64,000 nt of DNA from Lumnitzera littorea (GCA_024138015.1 JAMXBB010000006.1:69625581-69689580), one strand, 5' to 3'. Shown: positions 34,641-47,195, numbered from the stretch's first letter. Notes: a model not told the origin generated them from the sequence alone. Translations and numbers: made by a program.

Positions 34641-35835
34641 GAGTCTATTCTTTATTTTCAAAACACAATGAAAATTTGAAACACTTTAGAAAAACAAAAA
34701 TCGAAGTTTCCTCTCTCTAGCATGGTTCCTCTCTCTCTAGGATATCATCCCCTACAATGTTGACGAAAACCACCACCATCGAAGTGAGCTGATTCGAGCT
34801 GAGCCAAAGTAAGCCGATTCAAGCCGAAGTGAGCCGATCCAAGCCAAAGTGAGCCGATCCAAGCCAAAGTGAGCTGAGTCTAAGCCGACCTTTTCTTTTT
34901 CATTTTTTTATTTGTAAATGTTATAAATGAGAGAAAGAAAAAAGAATGAAAAAAAAAGAAAGAGAATAAAAAACAAAATGAAAAAAAGAAAGAAAGGAAG
35001 TAGTCTATTTATTTATTTATTTATTTTAATAGAAATAGATAGATTAAGTATAAAATAAATAAGATAATATAATAAAAATAAATAAATAGGTTAGTAAACA
35101 GAAATTGTTCTCATACTTAGAAAAATTGAGTTTCTTAAAAATAAATGAAAATAAATAAATGAATTTTCAAATTAGAATCATTTAGAATTTCCAAAAATAA
35201 AGTCCAACTTAGAACCCCTTATAATCTTTTAAAATGGGTAAAAACGTAAACCTGGCAATTTTTCCAACGTTAAAATCAATCTATCTACTATATTTTCATT
35301 AAACGAACTACGAAAGTCTGATCCCAAATAGGGGGTACATAGGTACTCGTACACAAGTACAGGGTGACTTAAAATATGGAAAGTTTTATTTTTTCCATTT
35401 TTAGATATTTATGTAAATTAATCAATTTAGTCGTATGTATCATAATTAGATGTTTTTTAGAAGTTAAAAAGGGTATATTTGAAAAGCGAAGTTAAATTCG
35501 GAAAGTTAAAAAGTGGTACCCATATAAGATTTAATAAATTAGCCCTCGGACCTAAATCTTTGGTTTTAAAAAAAACCGTTTTGCAAAGTGGTTTTTTAAT
35601 TGATAGGCCAGTAGTTTAGTTATAATCAATCCACCCAATTGGTTATAACTTAATCCCTTTTCTCAACTCCACTCGGGTGGCGACTCTAAATTTTTTTAAG
35701 TTGGAAAAAATGATCTTCTTTAAACCTTAGTCGAGGGTCTATATTAAATGGCTAGGGTTTAGTATTGATCGGTTTAAGGAAGACTTAATTTTATAAAAAG
35801 AAGCAGGAGGGTGAAAAACTAAGCTCGACAAAAGA

Positions 35836-37111
35836 GAATGAAGGTTTCATCACACTTCCTAAAGATTTAGTCCTAAAATCAATATTACACTATACTACCT
35901 TACTTACTAGTGCTGTAACTCTTACCAATGTGTGTTTTTCTTTTCCTAACCTTACTTGTTTTTCATGAAACAACCTAAAACATATATAACATTGCTATAA
36001 AGTAAAGTTTATCCATGAATATGTAATTTCTTAATACTATCCTACAAGAAAACAAAAAGGAAAACTAACCTAATCACTTGTTGGAGCAAAAGTATGGATG
36101 GCCTCCTTGTATGTGTGTGTCGTGAGCTTTGTATATGTGTATGAGTGTGTGTATGTGTATCGAAATGCTAGGGGGATTATGGGGGGTAGCATAGGGCTTA
36201 GTGGTGGGTGGTTTGGTGTGGTGGTGGTAGTGGTGAAGTGGTTGGTGGTGGTGTGTGTGTGTGGTGGTCGAGGGAAAAAGATGGAGTGAGTTTTAGGTTT
36301 TGATCTTTTGAGAGAGTTTGTGAGGGTTTGTGTGTTTAGAAAATAAGAAGAATGAGTGAAATGGGAGGGGGTGTGGCCAGCAAAATGGGGAGAGAGAGAG
36401 GGGACCAAATGTAGGTTTTTTGAGTAAACAAGGACATGGCTAAAATGGGGACCATGTACCCCCTTACTTTAATGCTACTTAAGGAAAGATCTTATCTGCT
36501 TAAGGTACAAGATATTTTAAGGTCATTAATGCATTTGTCTCTTGGTCCTTAATTAAGCTTAACTTGTAATTAATTAAGATGTAATGTTAGTTGGTTATGG
36601 ATTAGGGTTTGATTAGGGTAATTGATAGTAGTTAGGCATAATTGGGCTAATTAAGTGTAATTAGGATACATTTAGGATATTGTTGAATTTTGATATTATA
36701 CCTTAGCTAATCTAAATACTTACACATGTGCTTAGGGTTTATTTAGGGTTTGATATTTGTTTATAGTAATTCGGTTCATGTTTGAGCTCGAAAGTTATGG
36801 TTTTAGTTGTTTAGTGATATCGATCACTTTCATTGTTGGGTTTAAACTTACTATTAGTGATGTTAAGATATTTGACCATTCAACTAGGGCTTAATGATCT
36901 TTCTAGGATTTTAATATCTTCTTAGGGTTTTTTAAGTATTAAGTTTCCACGAGTTCTTGCTTGTTTAGTTAGGGTTTTAGGGCTTATTTCATTTAGGGTT
37001 CGATTCTTTTACTTAGGGTTTTATTATTATGTTGAAGTGGTTTTAGGGATTATTTGAAGGCTTTTTCATCTGACTTCGCTTTTGAGTTGTTGAAATTTGG
37101 TCGGGTTTATA
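35836..37111 (-). mobile_element. LTR E2, right part (antisense)
   Basis: Continues E2 after element B and matches E1 at about 19,115-20,408, including the GT/GGTGGT-rich block (36,105-36,260) and the end 'cgggtttata', which corresponds to 'agggtttaca' in E1. No TSD can be recognised around E2. The minus-strand open frame at 36,070-36,408 is a composition artefact of the GT-rich block. Confidence 0.8.
36601..37020 (-). promoter_or_regulatory. Telo-box (AAACCCTAA-type) cluster in LTR E2
   Basis: On the plus strand 'tagggttt' or a near match occurs at about 36,603, 36,733, 36,743, 36,923, 36,968 and 37,012, which is AAACCCTA in the sense of the antisense LTR. E1 has matching motifs near 20,121, 20,199 and 20,312. 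In plants telo-boxes are bound by telomere-repeat-binding (TRB) proteins and occur in promoters. They lie in the first few hundred bases of the LTR, where U3 regulation is expected. Confidence 0.5.
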
Positions 37112-39436
37112 GTAGTAACTAAAACAAACTAACTATAAAATGAAAAAGAAGTTAACTAAACAAAACAAAATGACAAAAAGGCTACTAATTTGAGTATCAC
37201 ATAGTTAACCTTGTAGAACTTAACAAATAGTGATAAGTAAAATAGTTATCCAAAAGAAAGGCAACAATAAATAGTTAATTAGTTACAGTCATCCAAATTA
37301 AAATGAAAGATGATGGAGTCTTTCGAGAAAATAAAAATAAAAGGAGATCAATCATCATCCTCTTCCATGTCTTCACTCTCCTCCTTTTCACTTTCTTCTT
37401 TAACTATTTCCTTCATCTCTTCATTAGAGTCTAAAGTTGGTTATGGTGGTGTTGGGATCTCGTAGTGGGTCAAGAGTGCATCAACCTTTGTCTTAGTATG
37501 CTAAACTTGGTGCTCAAGAGTTTTTTGACTCTTTAAACAATTTCCAAACTATCCTCTTAATCTTTCCTATCACTAAAGAGGATCTAGGTTGCTGTTGGGA
37601 TGAAGACGATGGCATATCCTTAGATAACTCCGGTAGTGGGTCGTATGGTGGCATAGGGAGCATCATAGCTTAGATTGATTCAAAGCTCATTTGGGAAGGG
37701 GGATCAAGCATCTACATGCAAGGAAGGGCATGAAATACAGGGGTGTTTTTCAATAGCCTCGTAATGAAAGGAGAATGACCTATAAAAATATCTCTAGCTT
37801 GTCCTTCAATAACCTGGCTTTTGAAGAAGAAAGCCATATGCATGCCCAGGTTTATTTGGAGTTTTTTAGCTATGCTATATAAATACAATACATCCCATTC
37901 ATTTACCACTCCATTATTATACCTCCTTCCCATGATGTTTTGGGCAAATACATAGTGAATGATCCTACGAATAGGATCTCTCATCTTAGAAGCCTTCAGC
38001 TTCCTTAAATCATATGCAGAACCTCTAGAACTCAACCTTGCTCACACTTGGCATCACTCATACACTTAGGTAGCTAATAGAGAAATTCTAGTATTCCTCA
38101 AACTACACAAAATTCTTAAAGTACATCCTAAGTACAACTGGTATCCTATTGAAGGGTATGGTCACATTGTAACCATTGCATTAGAAATACATGGTATTTT
38201 GGGTCCCATTTTCCATTGTGTCAGTTGCTAGTGTTAGAGTACTCAGGACTTCTAGGTTAGCTCATTGATGGTTAAGATTCGATCCCATCCACCACACTCT
38301 AAGTATTCTCTCACTTCAGCATTAGAGCTTACTTAAGCTAATGCCTTCCCATACTCCTTCTTTACTAGTCTCACATACCGCTTTCTTTGCCAAGACTCCC
38401 TTAAAGTTCACTAATGGTGAGTAGAAATAAAGCTTGAAGTTCTTTTGTAGGAAATGTACTTATACCTTGGCATGATTATGAAATTAACAACACAGAGGAG
38501 GATTTCAATTTGATAGCAAACTCATGTTCGTAAAATTGTAATGCTAAGAAGGTAACTGCTAATTCACTCAAGCAATCAATGATTTGTATAATGAGATTTT
38601 GACTTTTTTTTTTAATCATGGATTAATGAAGTTTTAAGATCGAGTTGTAACTAAATCCTATTCTTATTCACAATCTCTATTGATCACATGTTATGGCATA
38701 TGTTATGTAATTATATGAAAACTTGAATATGAGAAGATGGATTAACATTGTAAAAAAACTCTACTTTCATATTCAAGTTTTCATAGACCTAACATGAGTT
38801 TTATGGATATGCTAACAACAATCTTCAATCATATCATTACATCCCTTCCTTAAACAACATTCATCACAACTGTCGTACTCTTCCTTTCTTTAATATCTAC
38901 CAAGCATGTGTTTTTAGTGTGATTTCAAGCAAATAAAGGATATACAACATGTTTTATCACACTATCTTTCATGAATCACTCGTAGAAACAAAGATTTCTA
39001 CACATGCAACAATCATGTTTCCTCATCAAACTCTAAATAAAAATCCTATTTTTATCTAAATAAATAACAAATATAGAAAACTAAATAGGGAATGATGAAA
39101 TATGTACCTTGATTTGTTTGTCCACAAGTTGAATCCATAAGGATTGTAAGGTTTGGATGTTTGTGTAGTTAAAGAAAGTGAAAGAAAATAGAATTTTGAA
39201 GAGAGAAGTAGTGTGCAAAGTGAAAAGGACAAACATTACCTGTAGTTTTCAAATTTGTGGCATGACCATGATCAAGGATCATGACTGTGGTCCCTACCTT
39301 GTTTCGTGTTTTCTTGGTTTAGGCATGACTATGGGCAAGGATCATGTGCATGATCTCAATCGTGGTTCTCTTGTCTTTAATTTTTGAGCTTCTTTTGAAT
39401 TTGAATACTAGAGGATCATGGCAAGTCCATAGGTGT
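37112..39436 (-). mobile_element. Athila-like element F, middle portion
   Basis: Contains a broken env-like ORF (37,330-38,460) and, to its right, non-coding DNA with repeated 'catgatc' motifs (39,240-39,430) like those at 22,320-22,450. It is bordered by E2 on the left and C2 on the right. The joined flanks of C2 read through smoothly once one copy of GGTGT is removed. Confidence 0.65.
37330..38460 (-). pseudogene. Broken Athila env-like ORF (putative plant transposon protein family)
   Basis: On the minus strand 38,035-37,712 is open for 107 residues. Its 'DPIRRIIHYVFAQNI', 'DVLYLYSIAKKLQINLGMHM' and 'ITRLLKNTPVF' segments parallel those of the second env-like frame at 55,330-56,462. Upstream (38,460-38,340) a further piece reads 'YSPLVNFKGVLAKKAVCETS'. 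Downstream is an acidic tail rich in Glu/Asp codons (37,350-37,430), broken by stops. This ORF type lies 3' of integrase in Athila elements. Its molecular role is not established, and I see no clear signal peptide or membrane segment in what remains. Confidence 0.65.
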
Positions 39437-42368
39437 TGTTACGCCCCGAAGTCCCGAAGTCGCAACAGTCCCGCCGTGTAAACCATTCTATGATAGAAAC
39501 TGGCCTCACAGTTCCTACCATAGAGATAATCTACACAAGGCGTCGACGACCACTCGCTTTGAAGTAAACAGTTCGATTAATGATTATACTACAAATATAA
39601 TAAGTAACTCAAATTACTATTAAATGTAGATAATCATATAAATAAGTCCACAGAGCTTCCCAGGAAGATTTACATAATAACTACAGTTTACTAATTTACA
39701 GAATAACTAACAGTCTTCATCCTTTAACTACAAGGTCAGTCTAGTTACACATTAAGCTAAATAACTTGATCCTCACACCCCTGGCTTCAAAAAGACTAAC
39801 CTCTGGATAATTGTAGGGCGGCATGGTACTTGAAGAGATTACAAATCAGAACCTGCAAAAGGATCTATAAGGGTATGAGCAACTTCAGCTCAGTAAGTTG
39901 AATTGGAGACTCATGAATGCATACAAGCACAAACAGGGTTATCAAACAATTATTTTCATGCAATGCAACAATCAAGTGTCATCGCACAACGTAGTCCGGT
40001 CCGTTGTGAAATCAGAGAAATTTCACCCGCTCCGATCCGGGTTGAGGAGTTCCATGTTATGCAGCAGCTCACAACCAAACCCAGGCTTGTGCAATGGAGA
40101 CCTCGCTCCTCCCGCGACTACCTTCGAACCATTGACTTCACCCCCGCCGCGAACTCCTCTCCTGTCACTTAGTTCGACTGAGGATGAAGAAGGGACCATT
40201 TTGCAATCCTGCGCTATCCCTTTCAAAGGGGTCGGTATTTGGTTGGAGAGTCCTATGATCCCCTAATGGGTTGCAATGCATGACGTTTTCGGTTATTATG
40301 GTCGACTAAGATTAAATTCCGGTTAAGGTTTTCAAACAAGTTCATACCAATTAAATCAGTCACAAAATCACTCACAGCACAAATTCCAGCACGAATTCAG
40401 ATACATCAAACACATGCGCAAACTACTTACAATCACAAGCATATACAAGCTTAAGTCTCCGAGCACTACAAAACTAGTACTCTATTACAATAAGCAATAA
40501 CCCAACTTACTTGAATTTGCTCGATCGCTCGATCCTCAAATTGCGAGCTGATTTGTTTCTGGGTGTCCTATAATGCAAAGAGGTCCTTTTAGTACTTATT
40601 TTTATGGATTCTTATTCTAATTTATAATGTAACTCATTTTCCTCATGTATACCTACAACGTATTAATAATTCGTTGTATTTTATTTCGGGGTTCGGCTCC
40701 TAAACTAGATTCTAGTTTTAATTCCTAAGTCGTAATTAGGCTCGAATCCCAATGTGACATTAATCACCTTATGCTCGGGTATTCAAATATCCTATTGGGT
40801 CGTAATTTTGGTATTCTAACTATTCGGTACACTCTAACCCTAATTGGGATATCGGATTTATTCCCGATGTGTAAAAATCTTACATTTTAAGATATTTGCT
40901 TAAAATTAAATATTAATTCAGATTTATTATTTTTCTGATTTCAATTATAATATTATCTAAATAACTTTATTTTTTTTAAATTTAGTAATTTATATTTTCA
41001 CATATTCCTAATTTCTCATATTCTTTACCTAATTTCCCTAATTAACCATAATTAGTACCTAAAAGCTAGGATTAGGGTTCCACTGTAGAGATTAATTTCC
41101 TTAATCATCTAATCAAGATCCAAATCAGTAATTAACATCCTAATTACCTAATTAATCCCAAATCACCCAATTTTACCATCATTTTAGGGCTAAAAATTAA
41201 CTTAAAATTTTCGAAAATTAATTTAAAAAAAAGGGCTTCATAGCACTGTTCTACATCATATGAGAATCCTACAGAAAAATTTTGAGCCCCAAACTACATT
41301 CCTAAGCCTATTTAATTTCCGGTTTAATCATGCTCGGTTTTGAACAATTTCTTAAGAACCCTATATTTTCAGACATAATTAAACTAAATCAATATTTTTC
41401 CCTAAATCTACATACAATAAAACCTCAGAATAACAAGTTTCATAATTTTCTGGGCAAAATAACTAATTTTACAAAATTATACAAAAATCGGGGTGAATAA
41501 ATGACTAACCGGTTCAAAGCTTTCTGGCCGTCCAAACTTGGTCCAAGGCTATCGGCCGGTCTAGACGCTGGTCCTAGTGTAGGGTGGTGGTGGTGGTTCG
41601 GTCCCAGGTGGTGGTGGTGGTTCGGTCCCAGGTGGTGGTGGGTGGTGGGTGGTGGTTCTAGTTCACCTTGCTAATCTGCACAGTTTTTTCTTTTTTTTTT
41701 TTTATTTTCAGGAATTTCTCTCGATTTTTCTTGTGTTTCGATTTTTCTCAGATCAAAAACTGTCCAAATGTCTTCTGAGAATTTTTTCCTTATTTATAGA
41801 CAAACATAGTAATTAATGTGCATTAATTTGATGGGATTTTGCCCATTTCCTTGATTTTAGGCTTTTAGTTTGGCAAATTCCTATTGGTTAATTTTTTTTC
41901 TTTTCAGTCACGACCTGATCTAGTTGCAGTTATCTTCTTCTGATTTTTTTATAATTATTTTGTATTTTTCTTTAATTATTTACTTAATTTTCGGCCTATT
42001 TTAGCAATTACGCGTATTTTTATCTACACGTAAATATATGTAGGGTACACGTGAACGTTCCTAAATATTATTTTGGTCATTCTAAAATTTTTAGTATACA
42101 TATAATCTATCTCTACTAATTTATTAGTTATTATATTACACTTTTTGCCTTTTCGGTAATTAGCAGTTATTATGCTTAAAATTTGAAAATTTTATAGTCT
42201 CCTATTTTACTACTTACTTTCTTAAATTTAAGTTTACAGGGTCATTTTTACTGGTATTTTGTTAAATAGTTTATAATTTGGGTTTGATCGGATCCTTTAG
42301 CCGATCGCCCTAAATCTTGAGTTTTAAGCTCAAACCTATGGTTATTTGGCTTGGCTTTAGGGTTTACA
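39437..42368 (-). mobile_element. Solo LTR C2 (2,932 bp, antisense), TSD GGTGT
   Basis: Plus-strand ends are TGTTACGCCCCG and GGGTTTACA. Perfect GGTGT copies sit at 39,432-39,436 and 42,369-42,373. It is the reverse complement of C1 over its whole length. It carries a minus-strand TATA box at 41,791-41,800, an acceptor-like 'ttttgcag' (AG at 39,853-39,854) and a GGTGGT repeat block at 41,575-41,655. Overlapping open frames at 39,898-40,266 are shadows of conserved LTR sequence. Confidence 0.93.
41575..41655. repeat. GGT-rich minisatellite in C2
   Basis: Two near-exact copies of a 24-base unit containing 'ggtggtggttcggtcccag', followed by further (GGTGGTG)n. The C1 equivalent (9,345-9,430) is shorter, so this expanded in C2. 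Confidence 0.85.
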
Positions 42369-42373
42369 GGTGT

Positions 42374-43928
42374 GGACTTTGGTTGTGTTTTTCTTTGACT
42401 CCTAAATTTGAATTTTATTGAATTCTTTTGACTCTTTTCCTAAAATTGCTTTGAAAATCTAAAAAATAAAGTGAATTAAAGCTCGAAATTAGAACAAAGA
42501 TAGCTCAATTAGATGACAAACTTTATTCAATTACCATTGCATAAATAAGGATTTGAGTAACTGTTTTTGAGTGAATCAAAGTGTTCAATGCAGAGGAAAA
42601 TACTACCTACTACTAACTAAGTTCCAAAGGACTTGATACTCAAATTGACTAAAATAAAACAACAATAAACAAAATAAACAACTTAAATGAAACCAAACTT
42701 GGGTTGCCTCTAGAGAGCACTATTGTTTAACTTTGTTACCTTGCTAGTTGAATCTTTCCCTCATATTGGTTTCGAACCCATTGGTCTAACAACCTTATCC
42801 CTCATACTTGATTCTGCTCCAATAACCTTGGCCTCAGTAAATTCCATCAAGGTTTTGTTGGTTTTGTTGTTGTTGACTGCCATGTTTTAAAGTTCTTGTT
42901 CTTCTTCTAATCCTTCCTTAAGTAAACCTTGATCAAGAAGATCTATGGCTTTACATACTCTTTTGTGAAGGTAGTGAGAAGTCCTTTCAATCTGTAGATC
43001 AAATTCTATAAGACTCTTACCACTATTCTTGGTCATAAACTTAAATAATTTAGAAATTAGCAACAAGTTAATATAACTAAAGGAAGGATTTATTACAAAC
43101 ACATTAAAATAATTGGAAAATTAAGGTTTTTGCTAATATCTTAATTAGTTTACTCTATTTGTTATTTGATAATGGTACCAAAAACTTGATAGTGCTCACA
43201 TGGGGTTATATAAGGCAAGTGTACCCATTAAGTAATAGTATAATGGATACAGGAGTACAAAGTTTTCGATCCCACAAGGATTGAACACTTAATTATGCTC
43301 AATTATTCTATTAAAATATTAATCACAATGATAAAATAAGGGATTGAGTTTTGATTAAAAGAAATAAAAATGAAATAACTATTAACAATGAATGACAAGA
43401 ACAAATAAGAACCTTAAATAACTAAAATGATATCTAGACTTTAATCACCAAGAGATTAACATGTAGTAATCCTAAGATTTCTAATTTATTTCCTATTCTT
43501 ATTAATTGAAGGAATTCAATTAACAAATTAATAAGAATTGCTTCTCTATTGATTGCAAATCCTTGTTATATTCTATATGAATTGCTTCTATAGTAGAACA
43601 AATTAGACCAACATTAAAAATGGAAATTCCTTAAACAAATGACATAATAAATTAATTCAGGAAGAAATCTATAACTTATTGCTAATATTACAGTAACTCC
43701 CTTTAATTACAGTAGATTTATTTATGTATCAAGTCTTATAACCTCAATACATAAAATCTAATAATTAGGTTGACCTCCTAGAAATAATAATTTAATCAAT
43801 ATAAAACACGCAATTAAATTAATAAGAAATAATAAATTTTATTAGAATAAATTAAATGAGTATGCTACATGTTACCTCAAGGTTTATAGGTTTAAATATC
43901 TATCAATCTACTCTAACGACATGATAAA
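42374..43928 (-). mobile_element. Athila-like element F, right portion
   Basis: Includes a short coding remnant (42,670-43,102) and, from about 43,200 to 43,650, text typical of non-coding Athila sequence, such as 'ttcgatcccacaaggattg' and 'atcaccaagagattaac'. Its right border is the TG start of LTR A2 at 43,929. Whether this is LTR or leader, and whether it belongs to the same element as 37,112-39,436, cannot be settled here. Confidence 0.55.
42670..43102 (-). pseudogene. Retroelement coding remnant, gag-N-terminus-like
   Basis: The minus frame gives 'LIEFDLQIERTSHYLHKR', 'LLDQGLLKEGLEEEQEL' and, after a stop, a short Asn/Lys-rich piece. The 'IERT' helix followed by acidic and Gln/Glu-rich residues resembles the start of Athila gag proteins, from memory. 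However, 'gggttgcctctagagagc' at 42,703 also resembles text found just 3' of integrase at 56,890. Both readings place it in an Athila-like element. Confidence 0.4.
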
Positions 43929-46759
43929 TGTAGACACCCATTTTTCCTTTCTTAGGTTTAAGTCTAGTTTAGGATCCCTAAATTTTGGAAAAAGGCTAAA
44001 ATACTAAATATATAAAAAAATTCAAAAAAAAAAAGAAAACCAAAAAATATATAAAAAAAAATTTGAGAAGTGTGCATAGTGGTCCACTTAGGTGGGTTTG
44101 GGGTGGAAATAGTTTTTTGAGGTCCAAAATTGCTTTTAGAGTTAGAATAAACAAGCACAATTTGACCAAATAAGAAATCTTGGACAAAAAAGGGCTTTGA
44201 TTGAAAAATCAATTATTTTGGCTCATGTTTGGCTAACTTATTTTGAAATACTATGAAAATTCACTTTTGTAAGGAGATCATAGCCTCAAACTGCATCTTA
44301 GTTGGCATTAAAACAAACATTTTATGGCCATTTGAAATTTCAAATAAAAAGCCGAACATGGGTAAAAATCGAGATCCTGATTTGATTAAATTAAGAAAAT
44401 TTTGAAAATATTTTGAGTGCATATTTATTAGGCTTCACATTTTATATATATAAAAAAGGATAGTGTGTTTTAGGAATGAAATAATTAATCGAGTTGTGTC
44501 TCGAGTTTTTTTTATTTTTTTAAATTTGCAATTAGTGAGTGAAATAGGAAATGGATAGGAGGAAAAAAAAAGGGAAAAGAAAAAAGAAAAAATGAAAAGT
44601 GACATGTTTAACCTTTTAGTGGTGACATGTGTCAGTCAATGGGAGGTGCTACATGTTTACAATGTGGGGTTGCCGTATGTTGACCCTATGGTGCCATATG
44701 GTTGCTATGTAGCCACAACATGAACCAACCATGTGGTGACACGTACTAGGGGGTAGGGGGGAGATGGTGGTTGGGAGGTTGACCCTTTGCCCTCCTCCTT
44801 CTTGTTTTATCACGAACAGAAGCAAAATAGTAGGTCTTGGTTTCTATTTTTGGCAACTACCCCAATTTTTATATCTAATTTTGTGCATCATTTGTTAAGT
44901 AAAAATTTGAAAATAATAATTTGAGAAGTTTTTTTTTTTAGGAAAGTACATTTTTAAAATTATTGTTAAGGAAATTGCGAGAAATGAAAACAACAAATTC
45001 AGATGTTAAATAAATACTCATTTATGACACCATGAACAAAATAAGCAAATCTAGGTAATTTTCTTACAATAATCCTAAATAAGCCCTTACAAAACTTGAA
45101 ACCACACCACTTATGAGATAAAGGAATATTTATTCACCCAAAATACCATGAAGTCATGATCAATTTGAGCAAAAAACGAAGAAATTCAAAAAATGAACTT
45201 GGGTGCCACTAATGGATGAAGATTGAATCTTTCTCTTAAATGGAAGTTTTTTGGGGAGGAATCACGATTCAACACTATAAATTAGCACCTCCTTCACACA
45301 TTTAAGCCATCATATTCATTAAAAATTAATAACAAATCTGCAATATGCTAGTTTCTCTCTTTAGTTGCTTATAAGTTGAAAACCCATTGTCTCTTTTCGA
45401 TTTCTCTCACTATAGAGAAAACGATTTGAGAAAATTCTTAGGAACATTCTATTCATGGTTATAAACAAATTCTTGGCTTTGATTTCATCTAATTTTGTGG
45501 GGATTTGATCAATTTTGAGGAGAAAGATTGAAAAAACCTTTTTGAAGTTGGTGGTCATTAGGTTGTTCTTTTCTAGAAAAATTGATGGGGGAAAGCTTAG
45601 GTTTTCTAGAAATTGATTTGGGGATTTCAAAGTTGATGTTTTAGAAGTCTAACACCATTGGCCATGCCTCGAGAATTAGTTGGAAACCACTTGAACTGGC
45701 CAATTTTTTTCTATTGTATAGGTACCTTTCAACTTGTTTTTATGATTTTTAAACTTGTTCATTAAAAAAAAAATTCTAGAAAAATAAATAAAATTGATGT
45801 TGAGAATGCTTTGGTCTTGTTTTGATGTGTTTTTATAAATCTAAAATGTTTGTAATAATTATTTTAGATAGTACATGTTTATGTTGATGTTGGGTTTAAT
45901 AAATTAATTAGTATGTTGTTTAGTAGATTTTGAATAATAGTGTTATGTTAGTTGTTTAAGTGCTTTAATTAACCTGTTAGTATCATGTTAATGTACTCCA
46001 TTTATATATTTTTACTTGTTAGCATAACAATTTAGGTATATTAGTATAGTTTTAAATTAAATGTTTTATGGTTGACTATGTTAATTCTTATTTATGGGCT
46101 TTGATGATGTTTTGAAATAAAGATGGGCTTCCTTTTTCCAAATTCTTTATTTAATAAAAAATATAAATTTCCTTTTTCCAAAAGTGGATAAAAAAAAGCT
46201 TATTTTTTTTCCAAAAGTAATAAAATTTAATGAACTTAAAGTGAAAAGAGTTTTTTAAAAATAAAAAAAAATCAGCAAACTAAAGTTTTCATCAATTAAG
46301 AATTATGTGGGCATGATCTTGCTTCGTAGGTATATAGGCACTTTAGGTTGCCTAATATAATAAAAAATTTTGTTTATCCCCTTTCCTTTCTTAAAAAGAA
46401 AAACATGAAAGAGCTTAATTTATTTGAAAAATCATATTTAAGGCCTATTAATCAATTTTATAGTTCTCTTTATAGAAACCACTTAGTTTTAATAAGTTAG
46501 CCTCCAAACTTAAGTTTTAGTTTTTATTTTTCTAAAATCTTTTATTTTGGAAAACTAGTGGGCCAGTAACTAAAATTAGGGTTCATCCACCAATGGGACC
46601 TAATTTCACTTTTTCCTAATTTTGATCGGGTGATGGCCATTTTTAAAAAAATTATTAAAAAAAAATCATCTTTGCCTTATCAAGAAATTTATATTGAGTG
46701 GGCTGAACTTAATATAAATTGGACTAAGAAAAGAGAGAAATTGAATTTTCAACTTAATA
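43929..46759 (+). mobile_element. LTR A2 (2,831 bp, Tat/Ogre-like)
   Basis: Starts TGTAGACACCC, sharing its first bases with element B. It ends 'acttaata', where the terminal CA has become TA, placed by the PBS that follows. It serves as the uninterrupted reference for A1. The interior has low-complexity A/T stretches and the pentamer-rich 'gaaaaaagggaaaag' zone. The open frames at 43,964-44,212 and 45,361-45,630 are low-complexity or unrecognised and are left uncalled. Confidence 0.82.
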
Positions 46760-46762
46760 GTT

Positions 46763-46780
46763 TGGTGACCCTATTAAGGA
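46763..46780 (+). other. Primer-binding site of element A2
   Basis: 'tggtgaccctattaagga' lies four bases after the LTR end, the same distance as in element B, and matches B's PBS at most positions. Confidence 0.7.
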
Positions 46781-46989
46781 TTGGTTTGTGGGCTAGCCAT
46801 AAAAGAAATCCACTAAATTTAATTGGGCCTTGTTTGTTAAAATAAATAATACTTGGGCTTTGGTTTTCCTTTTTAGTATTTCGTTTTTTATATAGTTGTA
46901 CTAATGTAGGTTTTAGTGAGATAGGAAAAAGAGAAGAAAGGGATTGCCTCATTGGGCCTTAGGGGGTTTCTTCTTAAAAAATCATAATG

Positions 46990-47195
46990 TATGCTTAGAC
47001 GAGGTCGAACTTGGACCATCGTAGGAGCTTAGAAGGGGAGCTATTGTGTAGGTCTTGAGTGATGTGGTGTAACCACTACTTGAGGCTGAGTTAGCCAATC
47101 TCGCTTAAGTTTTAGAAGGGCCAATGACCTTGTGAGACTTTTTGAAGCTTAGGGATCTTTTAAAACCCACCCAATTGCATTCATGAGCATGCATG
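46990..47195 (+). other. Leader block shared by A2 element and element B
   Basis: Aligns with 28,140-28,370, for example 'gaggggagc.attgtgta', 'aaccact..ttgaggc' and 'cttttagaacc.accc'. This shows that A and B, although their LTRs differ, belong to one lineage with a common internal leader. Confidence 0.75.

Larger units (their letters stand above)
25982..35830 (+). mobile_element. Element B: complete non-autonomous LTR retrotransposon (LARD, Tat/Ogre-like), TSD AAAGA
   Basis: All structural marks are present: LTRs of 1,933 and 1,929 bp, both TG...CA; a perfect AAAGA duplication at 25,977-25,981 and 35,831-35,835; a PBS four bases after the 5' LTR; and a PPT next to the 3' LTR. The 5,987-bp interior has no protease, RT or integrase. 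It holds a short broken coiled-coil frame, degenerate word repeats, and then about 2.2 kb of tandem repeats. Tandem repeats upstream of the 3' LTR are known from the Tat/Ogre lineage, as is this PBS type. The LTRs differ by only a few percent by eye, so B is the youngest large insertion here. It must have been mobilised in trans. Confidence 0.93.
33902..35830 (+). mobile_element. Element B 3' LTR
   Basis: Starts TGTAAACACTTAATTTTTG and ends AGCTCGACA, followed by the AAAGA duplication. It is collinear with the 5' LTR, with a few percent substitutions by eye. It has a shorter C run near its start and a better TATA box ('ctataaatag' at 34,631-34,640). Confidence 0.93.

Noticed and set aside
36070..36408. 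112-codon Thr/His/Pro-rich minus-strand frame
   Set aside because: It is the reverse reading of a (GT/GGTGGT)-rich block in LTR E2; E1 has an equally artificial frame at 19,506-19,769.
39898..40266. 122- and 89-codon overlapping plus-strand frames
   Set aside because: They lie antisense inside solo LTR C2 and are not kept in C1.
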